This document shows positions 1 through 10,307 of a DNA stretch of 64,000 nt, in pieces. Each line of letters starts with the position of its first letter. The first letter of the stretch is position 1. The notes below the pieces were generated by a model. That model made no database searches. It saw nothing but the letters and a program-made list of their open reading frames with translations, and was not told where the DNA came from. Position numbers and translations under genes: made by a program. The stretch is from Zygnema cylindricum (lineage: Eukaryota; Streptophyta; Zygnematophyceae; Zygnematales; Zygnemataceae), in the NCBI GenBank assembly GCA_037447655.1, contig JBBHKE010003462.1:1-64000 (forward strand), written 5' to 3'.

Positions 1-112
1 AGAGAGAGAGATAGTGGAGAGTGAGGGAGGTAGGGAGACGGAGAGAGAGAGGGGGACAAGGGGAGCGAGAGAGGGGGACAGGGGGAGAGAGAGAGGGAAA
101 GGGAGAAGGGGA

Positions 113-150
<38 letters not shown>
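1..150. repeat. GA-rich microsatellite
   Basis: Purine-only low-complexity DNA, mostly (GA)n with GGGA variants, running from the window edge to about position 150. It is open in some frames and would read as an Arg/Glu-rich peptide, but that follows from the repeat and is not evidence of a gene. Confidence 0.95.
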
Positions 151-152
<2 letters not shown>

Positions 153-840
153 AACGACGATGACCTTCAAAGCTCTGGTCAGATTCTGCGAAGTTGGCAC
201 ATGGAGCGGCAATTATTCACACCGGTGGAGACAAACTCCAAGTATGAGGTGCGTTCCAGTGCGATTTTGCTTCAGTTGGCCCGTTAAGGCCTTTGGCGGC
301 AACGGGGGTCAGTTCAGTTGTTATAGAATATTTGGAGAAACGCTTAGGGCGATTTCCCATGTACCCGAAATGTAGTTTTGCTACTTTGTTTTTTAGCTAG
401 GATTTTCCGTACTAATTTTAAAGAGTTCCACTGTAACGGTACGGCAATATGTGGCTAAGTACGAGTTTTTCTGTCGTTTTCCTTTTAAACTTAGCGCCAT
501 ACTGCTAAAGTTGCAACCATAAGGTTACTTTCGCATGTAACCGAAACTTTACTCTTGTAACTTTGTTTTTAGCGAAAGATTTTCCGTACTACTTTCAGAC
601 CATTCGTATGCAAAGAAATGAAATCGTTACTTAAGATTGTGACGGATGTAGACGACTACAAAACTCGCGAGAATTGACAACGTCTACAAAATAGCATTAA
701 TGTCCTATTCGTACGGATTTGGACTTTTTTACGAAAACTACGTAGTATTCGTTTGTTTCGTAGCTTTCGTAAATTTCGTACGTCTCACACTGTACGAAAT
801 ATTGTACGAACAATAAAAAAAAAATAGTTGCTTTTGCGCG
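151..840. other. Anonymous non-coding DNA
   Basis: No coding similarity, RNA gene or LTR boundary recognised. The stretch is AT-rich and carries many short TTCGTA / TACGAAA words, for example around 720-800, giving weak local inverted symmetry. It may be decayed transposon or LTR sequence. Confidence 0.5.
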
Positions 841-889
841 CTGTCCTCCACTCCGTCTTCAGAAGGAAGCCGCCGTTGGAGACGCCGTA
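841..889. repeat. Left copy of direct repeat flanking the 49-bp array
   Basis: About 49 bases beginning ctgtcctccactccg are repeated at 1690-1738 with two substitutions. Both copies are followed by related sequence containing ttcgttgca and ttttcagtttt. The 49-bp tandem array lies between them, so array and flanks look like one larger duplicated structure. Confidence 0.85.
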
Positions 890-950
890 GATTGCGCCGC
901 TCGTCGCTTGTTCGTTGCACTTTTCAGTTTTGCATTTTCGCTTCATTTTT

Positions 951-1640
951 GCGCGCGTATTTTTATCTGAGCAGCGAGCAGCGGAATTTATGGCGTCTCG
1001 CACGCGTATTTTTATCTGAGCGGCGAGCAGCGGAATTTATGGCGTCTCGCACGCGTATTTTTATCTGAGCGGCGAGCAGCGTAATTTTTGGCGTCTCGCA
1101 CGCTTATTTTTATCTGAGCGGCGAGTCGCGGAATTTATGGCGTCTCGCACTCGTATTTTTATCGGAGCGGCGAGCAGCGGAATTTATGGCGTCTCCCACG
1201 CGTATTTTTATCTCAGCGGCGAGCCGCGGAATTTATGGAGTCTCGCACGCGTATTTTTATCTGAGCGGCGAGCCGCGGAATTTATGGCGTCTCGCACGCG
1301 TATTTTTATCTCAGCGGCGAGCAGCGGAATTTATGGCGTCTCCCACGCGTATTTTTTTCTCAGCGGCGAGCCGCGGAATTTATGGCGTCTCGCACGCGTA
1401 TTTTTATCTGAGCGGCGAGCAGCGGAATTTATGGAGTCTCGCACGCGTATTTTTATCTGAGCGGCGAGCCGTGGAATTTATGGCGTCTCGCACGCGTATT
1501 TTTATCTGAGCGGTGAGCTGCGGAATTTATGGCGTCTCGCACGCGTATTTTTATCTCAGCGGCGAGCCACGGAATTTATGGCGTCTCGCACGCGTATTTT
1601 TATCTCAGCGGCGAGCCGCGTAATTTATGGCATCTTCAAC
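951..1640. repeat. 49-bp tandem repeat array (about 14 units)
   Basis: A 49-bp unit containing cgcacgcgtatttttatc and agcggaatttatggcgtct recurs at a constant 49-base spacing, with about 14 copies between roughly 951 and 1640. Units differ by a few substitutions (ctgag/ctcag, agcagc/agccgc). Since 49 is not a multiple of 3, each unit shifts frame. Open reading through three units in some frames follows from the unit lacking stops. No protein function is claimed. Confidence 0.93.
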
Positions 1641-1689
1641 AGCGGCTTCCTTGAGCCGTTTTGCGTCATTTGCGCGCGCGTATTTTCAT

Positions 1690-1738
1690 CTGTCCTCCAC
1701 TCCGTCTTTAGAAGGAAGCCGCCGTTGGAGACGCTGTA
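1690..1738. repeat. Right copy of direct repeat flanking the 49-bp array
   Basis: Near-identical to 841-889, in the same orientation, just beyond the end of the 49-bp array. Confidence 0.85.
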
Positions 1739-2330
1739 ATTTCCGGCGCTCGCCGTTATTACAGTTCGTTGCAATTTTCAGTTTTTTAGGGTATTGAATA
1801 TTGAATTTTTTTGAAATTTCAAAGTCCAAAAAAGGTATTTTATCAAAGGAATTTTACCTACGAATTTTAAAAATTCGAAATTGTTTTATGCTCACTCTAC
1901 ATAGTATTCGTTAGTTTACTCCGTGCGTTTTATGCGCATAGGACATCTATGCAAAATAGCGACAGTTGCAGACGTCTACCTACTTGTGACATTGTACATG
2001 TTTAAGGTTTGTGACATTTTAACGTCACTCTCAAATTATGACAGCGCCTACGTCACAAATTCTAAAACTTCGCCATGATTTACAGATATTGTATTTAAGT
2101 CTTTCCTCACTCTACTTGCTATCAAAATACGCCCAAAGATAGTCAAAATAAATCATTTTTATAGATCTTTCATTTAATTCCATTATTGACCTGTTCCATT
2201 GTAAGAATTGTGAGATAGATGCAATAGTGGGAGAGGGAGAGAGAGAGGCGCTTTCACCGACTTCGCTTTAGCGAAATGGCGTCTGTTGGTCGAGACCCTC
2301 TCCACGGCCCCCCTGAGGTGATTTTTGAGT
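1739..2330. other. AT-rich non-coding DNA up to the truncated end of element D
   Basis: No gene or LTR recognised. A short GA-rich tract lies near 2229-2248. Copia homology of element D starts abruptly at about 2331 with no LTR or target duplication, so a deletion or recombination junction lies here. Confidence 0.5.
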
Positions 2331-3510
2331 GATTTCTCCTCACTATCTCATCGGCTCCCCTGTCCATGGAAGCCGATTCTGGTCCCACTTCTTCTATCTC
2401 CTCGAAGTCCATAGGAGTATGTGAGGTTTCCGGTGAGTCTTCTGTATCTCGGATCTCCCCTGAGTGTGCAATCACGGTTTCCCTCATGTCCCTTTCGGGA
2501 ACGACCGAGTTCTCCTCATTTTCAGACTCAAATCTGATTCTTATCTTCTTTGTATATTTGAAGGGGTCAAATGACTTCCTTTCATCCATGACAACTAGAT
2601 GTTTAACCTGCATGATATCTTTCTTTGCTAAGTCATATACTCTATACCCCTTAACATCCTCATCATATCCCACAAAGTATCCAGGTTTTCCCTTAGCATC
2701 TAGTTTCCAGTTTTTCCTATCCGTGTCAAGACTGTAAACTTGGCTACCGAACACTTTAAGGTGTGAGATATCTGGTTTCCTTCCAACCCATCTCTCATAA
2801 GGTGTCACTCCCTTTACAGCTGAGGTAAGGACTCTATTCTTAATGTAGTTGGCACAGTTCATTGCTTCTGCCCAAAATCTCTTTCCTATTTTCTTGTCTG
2901 CCAACATACTGCATGCACTATCTCCTAGTGTTCGATTCAACCTCTCAGCTACCCCATTTTGTTCCGGGTTATATGGAACAGTTTTCTGGTGCTGTACTCC
3001 CTCATCTCTCAGATATTCCTCAAACTCATTAGAGGTATATTCCCCCCCATTATCACTCCTTATCCTCTTAATGGGGGTTTCATGCAACTTCTCACTCCAA
3101 GCTTTATATTCTTTGAAGTAAGTTGATGCTTCAGACTTTGTTTTTAGAAAGTAGACTCTAGAGTATCTAGACCAATCATCAGTTATTGTCATCATAAACC
3201 TCTTTCCTCCAACCGAAGGTACTTTTGCAGGTCCCCAAATATCTGTGTGGACCAAATCTAACACTTTCTCACCTCTATATGTGGCCGCTTTGGGAAAGGG
3301 AAGTCTGTGAGCCTTACCTTGAGCACAGCCACTACAATCATCCATCATTTCATTATCCCCAAACTGAATGCCTTCTACTACCCCAAGCTTTTTCATTTCC
3401 CTCAACCTATCAAAATGCATATGCCCTAACCGCTTATGCCAAATCATCAACTTAAGAACAACAACATAGTAAGCATTCTTCTTTTCATTCCTCAGGTTAA
3501 ACCTAAACAT
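2331..3510 (-). pseudogene. Element D integrase region
   Basis: Open minus-strand reading from 3510 downward, closely similar to residues about 500-830 of the intact G polyprotein. It contains the gag-pre-integrase HHCC zinc motif (WHKRLGH ... CSGC), the integrase core with HTDIWGP, SDNGGEYTS and NPEQNGVAER, and the conserved GYDEDVKGYRVYDL segment. The linker has the extra C (VVPERDM) that G lacks, which identifies G's frameshift as a deletion. After the VRRN motif homology ends and the frame runs about 25 residues into unrelated DNA before stopping. It would lack reverse transcriptase, so it is not functional alone. Confidence 0.9.
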
Positions 3511-3513
3511 TCC

Positions 3514-4270
3514 TTAGCTACCCTTATCTGCCGTGAAGTAAACGTCATCCCCATACTTAGCTGTAAAGACTCCCTTTCTAGAGAAGGTGTCAAATTCCTT
3601 GTCATCTAAAACAGACGTAGAGATAAGATTTTTACTCAGCTGAGGAATGTAGAGTACATATGAGAATGTAGGTATAGAAGTCTTACCCTCCACTAAGACT
3701 TTCAGATCTACTGACCCCACTAGATCTGTAGTAACCACTCTCCCATCCCCATACTCTATCTCTACAGTATGGATATTTCTTAGTTTAGTTAAGAGTTTTT
3801 TATTATGGCACATATGCATAGATGCACCAGAGTTAATGATCCACCCTTCCTGTGGCGCTTCCCGAATTGCTCAAAGGGCACACTTCTATCTCCGAGGGAT
3901 CTCCTTCTCCTCTAGACTCTTGTCAAGAAGAAGCTCCCCATCCTCCTCCGAGGACTCGTCCTCGGTTTCTCCAGTCACTTTTGTGACCAAAAATGCCTTT
4001 TTCTTCCCTCCGGAAGAACTCCCTCCACGATTCTCTTAGAGCCTCAGCTCCGAAAGCTTGACACAATCTGCTATGAAGTTTCGCGGCTTTTTGCAAAAAT
4101 GACAAAGACCCTTTGGGGGCTTCGGTCCTCCAGAGTGATCTCTTTCCCCTTTGTACGCTTTCTTCGGGTCCTTCCCCCATCGGTCTCCTCCTGCTGCTAG
4201 AGCTTGAATGCTCTTTCCTCCTCTCATAATCTCCATTGTGTTTTCCTACACAAGTATCATCGGACCACTG
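3514..4270 (-). pseudogene. Element D protease and gag C-terminal region
   Basis: Minus-strand remains of the gag C-terminus and aspartic protease. A zinc knuckle CHFCKKPRNFIADC lies near 4060-4110; the knuckle His (normally PGH) is replaced. The protease active-site stretch is damaged: the bases around 3815-3835 read N-S-G-A-S where G has D-S-G-A-S. Stops and frame changes separate this block from the integrase frame. The block ends at the TGTTC target duplication of element C; gag continues at 9628. Confidence 0.85.
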
Positions 4271-4275
4271 TGTTC

Positions 4276-5449
4276 TGAAACTTTGTGTGCTCCATTGCCC
4301 ACAGAAATCGCAGATCCAAAAGTAGCTTATCTAGATAGTGTCGACTCCAAGTTGATATAAACCCAAATGACTGACCCCTTGACAATCACAAACCCATTAT
4401 AGTTTCAACCTTGTGAAATAAGACTTTATGTGTGCTCAGTTTCACCTCAGAATGCAAAGTTAGAATATGAGTTTTGGACACATTCATTCACTTTGACTTT
4501 CCCTTATAAATGCAGCCACCCTAGCAAGAAAAAACTTTGACCGACTACTTCTTTGTGTAGCCAGGACTCCCTTGAGTCCGCAGCAAAAAGAATCACTGAA
4601 AATGGTCAAGTAAATTGATCGTTATGGTCGGCCAAATTTTGCCATTTATACAAAGTGCTCTCTGGGAGAGGCAGCTTCCTACCCAAAATTTTCTAAGTCC
4701 TATTCCCCCTCTAAAATTCAATCTACTGAAATACGACACCAATCAAATTACTGTGTCGTACAGAAAAGTACAGGTGCCGGTGTACTTTATGTACGGCCAT
4801 TGTACAACATGGCCAAAATGTCGCCACTTGTCAAATCAGGATTTGTTCCCGTAATCTCCGAAGTTCCCGTAATCCAATGTTATCACGCCACGTGTCATTT
4901 GACGTGGCAAAGACCATAAAACGCCAAAAGTACCTCTTCCGTGATCGCGGCGCCTATCGCGGCCGTCCGATCAAAATCGGCAATAATCCTAGCCGCTAAA
5001 ATTTGACGCGCGGTATTTGTTTCGCTATCGAAACAAATGCGCAATATCCGTTTCGTCCCCATATCGTACTCCGTACTAAATCAAACTGTATCTATGCACT
5101 AAGTATCTATTCGTCGTTAAACGAATTAATATTTTTTGTAACGATTTTTATATTTATCAAACCCTATATATCGTAATATGTGTCTTAGACTTAACGGTTA
5201 GAGCTAACGGCTATGGCAACTTGACGGATGTTAAGTACCAGGATCAATTCCTGGGTCCGTCAAGTACCTTTTGGTAAATCTACCTAATCCACCCCGTGTC
5301 TTCTCTAGTGAGCTTAGGCAGCCATGGCTCTAGCTCCCTATCAAGCCTTCAGTGACTACAACAAGTGTGGGGGCTTGGAGAATGTACTCAGGGACAGACG
5401 GCCTTTGCTCTTTTTCTATAAATACCTAGACAACACTCAAATATCAACA
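4276..5449 (-). repeat. 3' LTR of element C
   Basis: 1174 bp; in the minus orientation it starts TGTTGATATT and ends GTTTCA with TG...CA termini. It is highly similar along its length to 8450-9622. The polypurine tract abuts it at 5450. It contains a plus-strand tRNA-like segment at 5184-5272 and the CACGTG G-box shared by other LTRs here. Confidence 0.93.
5184..5272 (+). promoter_or_regulatory. Antisense tRNA-like segment in C 3' LTR
   Basis: Reads GGTTAGAGCTAACGG (5196-5210), an exact 10-bp inverted repeat ACTTGACGGA / TCCGTCAAGT (5219-5228 and 5256-5265), a T-arm-like hairpin CCAGG-ATCAATT-CCTGG and a TTTT run (5269-5272). The stretch GGATCAATTCC (5241-5251) fits the Pol III B-box consensus GWTCRANNC. 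It is on the strand opposite to the element. No full tRNA cloverleaf with a normal anticodon arm is visible, so this is tRNA-like and not a tRNA gene. Confidence 0.6.
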
Positions 5450-5966
5450 CTCCCCTTATTTTCTAGTCTACTTCCTTTCAACTTTTACAAACAAATAAAC
5501 AAACACTCCTTCCCCTATTTCCTTTTTTCTTTTATAAAACTTAAGAAAGATACTCTCGTATTTAAAACAATGCATTAGATGAACTGAAATAATAATTGCA
5601 TCACACATTTCATTTAGCACCCCACTTATCATAAATCTAATCAAAGATTTTAGCCACCTCCTCCCCTTTTCATCCAACCAGAATCTGCTTTCCCTTTTGC
5701 ATTTCCAACAGTCAGCCCAATCCCCAACCTGCAACACATACCCGTATGATAACCCTTTTACAGGCACATCTTCACAAGCGACATCACACTAAGTAGTGAT
5801 GTCAAATCCATCCACCCCCAAATATTCCCCAAAAACACTAGTCCCCACTAAGTTCCTCATAAGATCTAAATCTTCTGTACTCATATTTTTATCCTTGATA
5901 ATTACCCAATTTTATGAACTTCCCTCACTCTCTCCCATAGAAATCTTTCCACTATCACTTTCTAAT
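5450..5966 (-). pseudogene. Element C RNase H remnant and 3' internal region
   Basis: Between the gag stop and the 3' LTR. A short minus-strand reading near 5700-5760 (SYGYVLQVGDWADCWKCKRES) matches the RNase H segment SGYVLYVGEGACCWSSKQQ of element G. Nothing else of reverse transcriptase or RNase H is recognisable. The end (5450-5465) is the polypurine tract. Confidence 0.65.
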
Positions 5967-6992
5967 TTAATTCCCTATAAATATTTCTTCTCCCCTAATC
6001 CTTTTATCAAATATCTCTTCTCCCCTATCCTTTAAAACCTCTTCGAGTGTCACTTCTCCCCTTTTCTTTGAATCCGTAGAAGTCTCCCTTTCGGACCAGT
6101 TTTCTGTTTCCCTATTATCTATAAAATTATCATTATTAATTTTATCTTTCCCGTTTTCAATTATGGATCCTAGATCTGACTTTCTCATTTCTAAGTCATA
6201 CACTCTACTCTCCTCGACATCCTCAAGTACCTCCTCTCTCTTTACTTCCCTTATACCTCCACAACCACACTGTTGTTTTCGTGGAATTTCTGTGTGTTTT
6301 TCTCTCTTCCCCATACTACTAATCCGGAGAAGCTCTAAAATATCTTCATCCTCTTTCTCTTCTTCCCCTTCTTCCTCCTCATCCACATTCCAACTTCTAA
6401 GTTTTTCCAAACAAGGGCATTCGTTCATATAATGACCCGGTTCCCTACAAAAGAAGCAAACCCCCTTTTCCAAAGCTCTTGTTTCTTTTCTTCTCCCTCT
6501 CTTTCTACCAAAGTTTCGATAAGGTTTACCTTTGTCTTTATTCCTCTCATCACGCTTTCGCTTGTCACCGCCGTTCCTCTCATCACGCTTCCGCCAATCA
6601 CCACCAGTTGTAAATGCATTCACTTTGACACTTCCCCTACGAAGCTCCAAAGTGCTTTCCCTCACAAGAATTATCCCCATGGTAAAGCTCCAAGTCCAAT
6701 GGGAGACATCCATTGCCTACATACGAAAAATGATGTTTTCGTACTCATCTAGAAGTTTCATAAATAGTGTATTAATCTTCCTCTCCTTAGATTCTACATA
6801 TCCCGCACCAGCAAGCTCAACATATAGCGCAGCAATATCATTGCAAAACTTTATCATGCTACCGCCTTTATAAACATAGGCATCTATTTCGTCTTTTACT
6901 AATTGCTGCCTCTGAATAGTCTCACTCTTATAAATCTGATTTAGTGATTCCCATATCTCTGAAGACTTCGTTAAGTTTATAAGAGTGATAGC
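5967..6992 (-). pseudogene. Element C gag, C-terminal part
   Basis: Two adjoining minus-strand frames (6992-6717 and 6713-5967) form the gag middle and C-terminus. They contain a UBN2-like stretch (SEIWESLNQIYKSETIQRQQL ... VYKGGSMIKFCNDIAALYVEL) and the zinc knuckle CFFCREPGHYMNEC. A basic KRDERN-rich linker precedes the knuckle and an acidic Glu-rich block follows it. After the knuckle the protein passes EIPRKQQCGCGGIREV, the usual entry to protease, but continues into an integrase-tail-like RVYDL and Lys/Glu-rich sequence. The protease catalytic motif is absent. The break at 6992/8044 is solo LTR B. Confidence 0.8.
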
Positions 6993-8038
6993 TAAAACTC
7001 CGAGACCTCCATAAGTCCTCTGAATGGACAGCTTCCAAGAAGCCTCTAGGATAACCATGACCCCCAACTGCCACCCTGGCAGACAAAAACTCTAACCACC
7101 TTCACCCCTGTGAAGGGAAGACTCCCCTGAGTTGATAGCAAAAAGAATCTCGGAATTTGCTCTCGTGAGCAGTAAGTTATGGAGGGTCAAAGTTGACCTT
7201 TTGTACAAAAGCTCTCTGGGAGAGAGGGTCCTATCTACTAATTTTTCTAAGTCTTATCTCTATCACAGACTCTATCTACTGATGTACGTACCCAATCATG
7301 TTACACTTCCGTACATAAAAGTACAGTTGCCGGTGTACTTTATGTACGGACACTGTATGACATGCCCTAAATGTCGACACGTCGTATATACAGATTTGCT
7401 CCCTTAATCCTCGGAGATGCCGCGATCCAATGTTTTTCTGCCACGTGTCATCCGATGTGGCGATGACCAAAAACTGCGGAAATCCTCTTCCGCGATCTCG
7501 ACATTCATTCCGGCCGTCCGATTATATGCACATTTAATCGTAGCTGTTATAAATACCTGCGCGGTATTCGTTTCGCTATTGAAACAAATGCGCGGTACAT
7601 GTTTTTTGTCCGTACCTTGATTCGTACTTTCACATTCTTGGATTTATGTATCCCGTAAACAGTTTCAGTTAAATAAATTATCCTACGTGGGAATGTTTAA
7701 TTAAATATTAAACCAAATAGGTTGTATCACTAGTTCTAGACTTAGCGGAAAAGGCTATCGGTTACCTGCCTTACCGTCCGGCAGGTACCAGGAGCAAATC
7801 CTGGATGCAACATATATCTTTTTAGTAAATAAACCCTTAATGGTAAATAAACTAATAAATTTCTCGTAAACCTCTGGAGAGCCTAGGTAGCCATGGCTCT
7901 AGCTTCCTCTCCAATTTCTCAGCGAGTGCGACAAGTTTGAGAGTGGGAGAGAGAAGTTAGAGATAGACTCCCTCGGTATCTTTCTATATTTCTATTTAGA
8001 CATAGAAAATACTTAAAAACGGAACATTAATTTATACA
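6993..8038 (-). repeat. Solo LTR B inserted in element C
   Basis: A single 1046-bp LTR of the H family on the minus strand (starts TGTATAAATT, ends GAGTTTTA). It is flanked by ATAGC at 6988-6992 and 8039-8043, and C's gag continues on both sides. No internal coding belongs to it. This is the normal product of LTR-LTR recombination after insertion. It keeps the in-LTR ATG, the CACGTG G-box and a degenerate antisense tRNA-like segment (7738-7823). Confidence 0.93.
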
Positions 8039-8043
8039 ATAGC

Positions 8044-8449
8044 TATGGACATAGACACGTTTCTAAGTATGACATGCTTTGCTATAGTGTTTTTGTATTC
8101 CCATATTTTTTCTGTCATTTTCTTCAGTTTTAATCCCTACAAGTGGTACCATAGCTGGGAGCCTAGCTTCCCTCACCATAGGTGTCCCTTTTTCCTTCTC
8201 CCCTATATCCACATCCACGCAAAGGTTTTTCCCTTCACCTTTCGTTGCATTTGAACTCCGGTTGATATTCTTGGCAGCCCCAGATGATTCTCCCTAGTAT
8301 GCTCCTCCAAAGCCAGGTGGCGGACATCTCACTTGTCCCGAAACATTTCCCCATAAGTGCTCTCGAAAAGCAATCCCTCCATTGCAAACTCCCAATAAGT
8401 GAAGGTTGTTCCATCAAACATAGGCACCCTAGATGGTGGGCCCATAACC
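8044..8449 (-). pseudogene. Element C gag N-terminus with primer-binding site
   Basis: Starting at the primer-binding site (complement of 8435-8449) the minus strand reads VMGPPSRVPMFDGTTFTYWEFAMEGLLFES, matching G's gag start VMGPPSRVPTFNGYGFIYWEAMMMGALCEK. The usual in-LTR ATG is AAG here, so translation would need the ATG within the primer-binding site. The frame stops at 8329 and the rest up to solo LTR B is out of frame. Confidence 0.75.
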
Positions 8450-9622
8450 TGAAACTCTGTGTGTTCCTTTGCCCACAAAAATCGCTGATCCCAAAGAAGC
8501 TTATCTAGATAGTGCCTACTCTTAGTTGATATAAACCCAAATGACTGACCCGTTGGCAACCACAAACCCATTATAGCTTCACCCATGTGAAATAAGACTT
8601 TCTGTGTGCTCAGTTTCACCTTAGAATGCAAAGTTAGAATATGAGTTTTGGACACATTCACCCACTTTGACTTTCCCTTATAAATGCAGCCACCCTGGCA
8701 GGAAAAAACTCTGACCGACTATACCACTGTGTAGCCTGTACTCCCTTGAGTCCGTAGAAAAATGAATCACTGAAAATGGTCAAGTAAATTGATCGTTATG
8801 GCCGGCTAAAGTTTGCCATTTATACAAGGTGCTCTCTGGGAGAGGCAGCTTCCAACCCAAAATTTTCGAAGTCCTATTCCCCCTCTAAAACTCAATCTAC
8901 AGAAGTACGGCAACAATCAAATTACTGTGTCCTACAGAAAAGTACAGGTGTCGGTGTACTTTATGTACGACCATTGTACAACATGACCAAAATGTCGCCA
9001 CGTGTCAAATAAGGATTTGTTCTCGTAATATCAGGAGTTCCTGTAATCGTATGTTTTTAGGCCATTTGTCATTTGACGTGGCAAAGACCGTAAAACGCCA
9101 AAAGTACCTCTTTCGTGATCGCGGTGCCTATCGCGGCCGTCCGATCAAAACCGGCAATAATCCTAGTCGCAAAAATTTGACTCGCGGTATTTGTTTCGCT
9201 ATCTAGACAAATGCGCAATATGCTTTCCGTCCTCATACCGTACTCCGTACTAAATCAAATTGTATGTATGCACTAAATATCTATTCGCCGTTAAACGAAT
9301 TAATCTTTATGTAACATTTTATATATTTATCAAACCCTATATATCGTAATATGTGTCTTAGACTTAACGGTTAGAGCTAACGGCTATGGCAACTTGACGG
9401 ATGTTAAGTACCAGGATCAATTCCTGGGTCCGTCAAGTACCTTTTGGTAAATCTACCTAATCCACCCCGTGTCTTCTCTAGTGAGCTTAGGCAGCCATGG
9501 CTCTAGCTCCCTATCAAGCCTTCAGTGACTACAACAAGTGTGGGGGCTTGGAGAAGGGAGTCAGGGACAGACTGCCTTTGCTCTTTTTCAATAAAGACCT
9601 AGAAAATACTCAAATATTAACA
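8450..9622 (-). repeat. 5' LTR of element C
   Basis: 1173 bp, partner of 4276-5449. In the minus orientation it starts TGTTAATATT at 9622 and ends GTTTCA at 8450, directly before the primer-binding site. Its antisense tRNA-like segment is at 9355-9445, with B box GGATCAATTCC at 9414-9424. Confidence 0.93.
9355..9445 (+). promoter_or_regulatory. Antisense tRNA-like segment in C 5' LTR
   Basis: Near-identical copy of 5184-5272: GGTTAGAGCTAACGG at 9369-9383, B-box-like GGATCAATTCC at 9414-9424, and TTTT at 9442-9445. It lies opposite to the element's transcription. Confidence 0.55.
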
Positions 9623-9627
9623 TGTTC

Positions 9628-10307
9628 CATTTCCATGAACTATCACGCATTTCTTGTACTCGGTACACTATGTTATTAAACTCATCTGGTAGCTTCATGA
9701 TAGGAGTGTTGAATTTATTTTCATTGTACCTCTCCATTCGGCACTTTCCATCTCCATATACAAACAACAAAGATCATTACACTATTCTAACATCTTTCCT
9801 CCTTTGTAAGTGTAACTCACTAGCTTTTGCTCAGCCAACTGGAGCTCCTGAATAGTTCCAGCTCTATAGATCTCCACCAAACTCACCCATTACTCCTCGG
9901 CCTTGTAAATGTGAAGATGAGGGGTGGCTAAAGCTTGAGTGAGGTGCCTCAAAATGAAGTTATTGGCAGCCATGTTTACATCCTCCCACATTTGAGTATC
10001 GTTCCGCGCGGTCTTCACGGTTGCCGCTCCCGGTACTGTGGCAATAGGAGTGAGGGGTGTCTCGTTCCTTTTCCCCTTTTTGGACACAGTGCTCTCCTTA
10101 TCATTTGCCTACTCCGCTGGGGCAGCCGTTGCTGCAGGAGACCTTACTCCTCCAAATCTTGGTGGAGTTCCCGAAGGTTAACGTTTCCCTTGTCCACTAA
10201 CGATACCCCAGTATCGTTTTTCGCACAAAGCTCCCATCATCATGGCTTCCCAATAGATGAACCCAAATCCATTGAAGGTGGGCACCCTAGAGGGTGGGCC
10301 CATAACT
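9628..10307 (-). pseudogene. Element D gag N-terminal region
   Basis: Minus-strand gag reading from the primer-binding site downward. It contains MWEDVNMAANNFILRHLTQALATPHLHIYKAEE and, after a frame change, a stretch ending YRVQEMRDSSWKWN at the element C insertion point. Compared with G (DVNMAAKNFILRHLTQGLATPHLHIYKAEE) it is well conserved but broken by stops. The in-LTR start codon is AAG instead of ATG. Confidence 0.85.
10293..10307 (-). other. Primer-binding site of element D (half-tRNA type)
   Basis: The minus strand reads AGTTATGGGCCCACC directly after the LTR end. It differs by one base from the GGTTATGGGCCCACC seen in G, H, M and C, which is complementary to the initiator tRNA-Met anticodon arm. 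Confidence 0.75.

Larger units (their letters stand above)
4276..9622 (-). mobile_element. Element C: gag-bearing LTR element lacking most of pol
   Basis: Complete minus-strand insertion inside D's gag. It has a 5' LTR 8450-9622 (1173 bp), 3' LTR 4276-5449 (1174 bp) and identical flanks TGTTC at 4271-4275 and 9623-9627. The primer-binding site is at 8435-8449 and the polypurine tract is the complement of 5450-5465. Without nested solo LTR B (6993-8038 plus one target copy) the internal region is only about 1.95 kb. It encodes gag with a zinc knuckle, then jumps from the protease border to a piece of the integrase tail (RVYDL) and on to a scrap of RNase H (GYVLQVGDWADCW). C is therefore an internal-deletion derivative that kept gag. 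Confidence 0.92.

Noticed and set aside
21-375. Open frames across the GA microsatellite
   Set aside because: Composition is Arg/Glu/Gly repeats dictated by (GA)n; no domain, no support.
1137-1509. Two 107-codon overlapping frames with repeated peptide
   Set aside because: They are the 49-bp tandem repeat read in shifted frames; openness comes from a stop-free unit.
951-1640. CRISPR-like array
   Set aside because: Units are contiguous with no unique spacers and the context is eukaryotic; this is a tandem satellite.
2366-3455. Plus-strand open frames opposite D integrase
   Set aside because: Shadows of the minus-strand pol, which has clear motifs.
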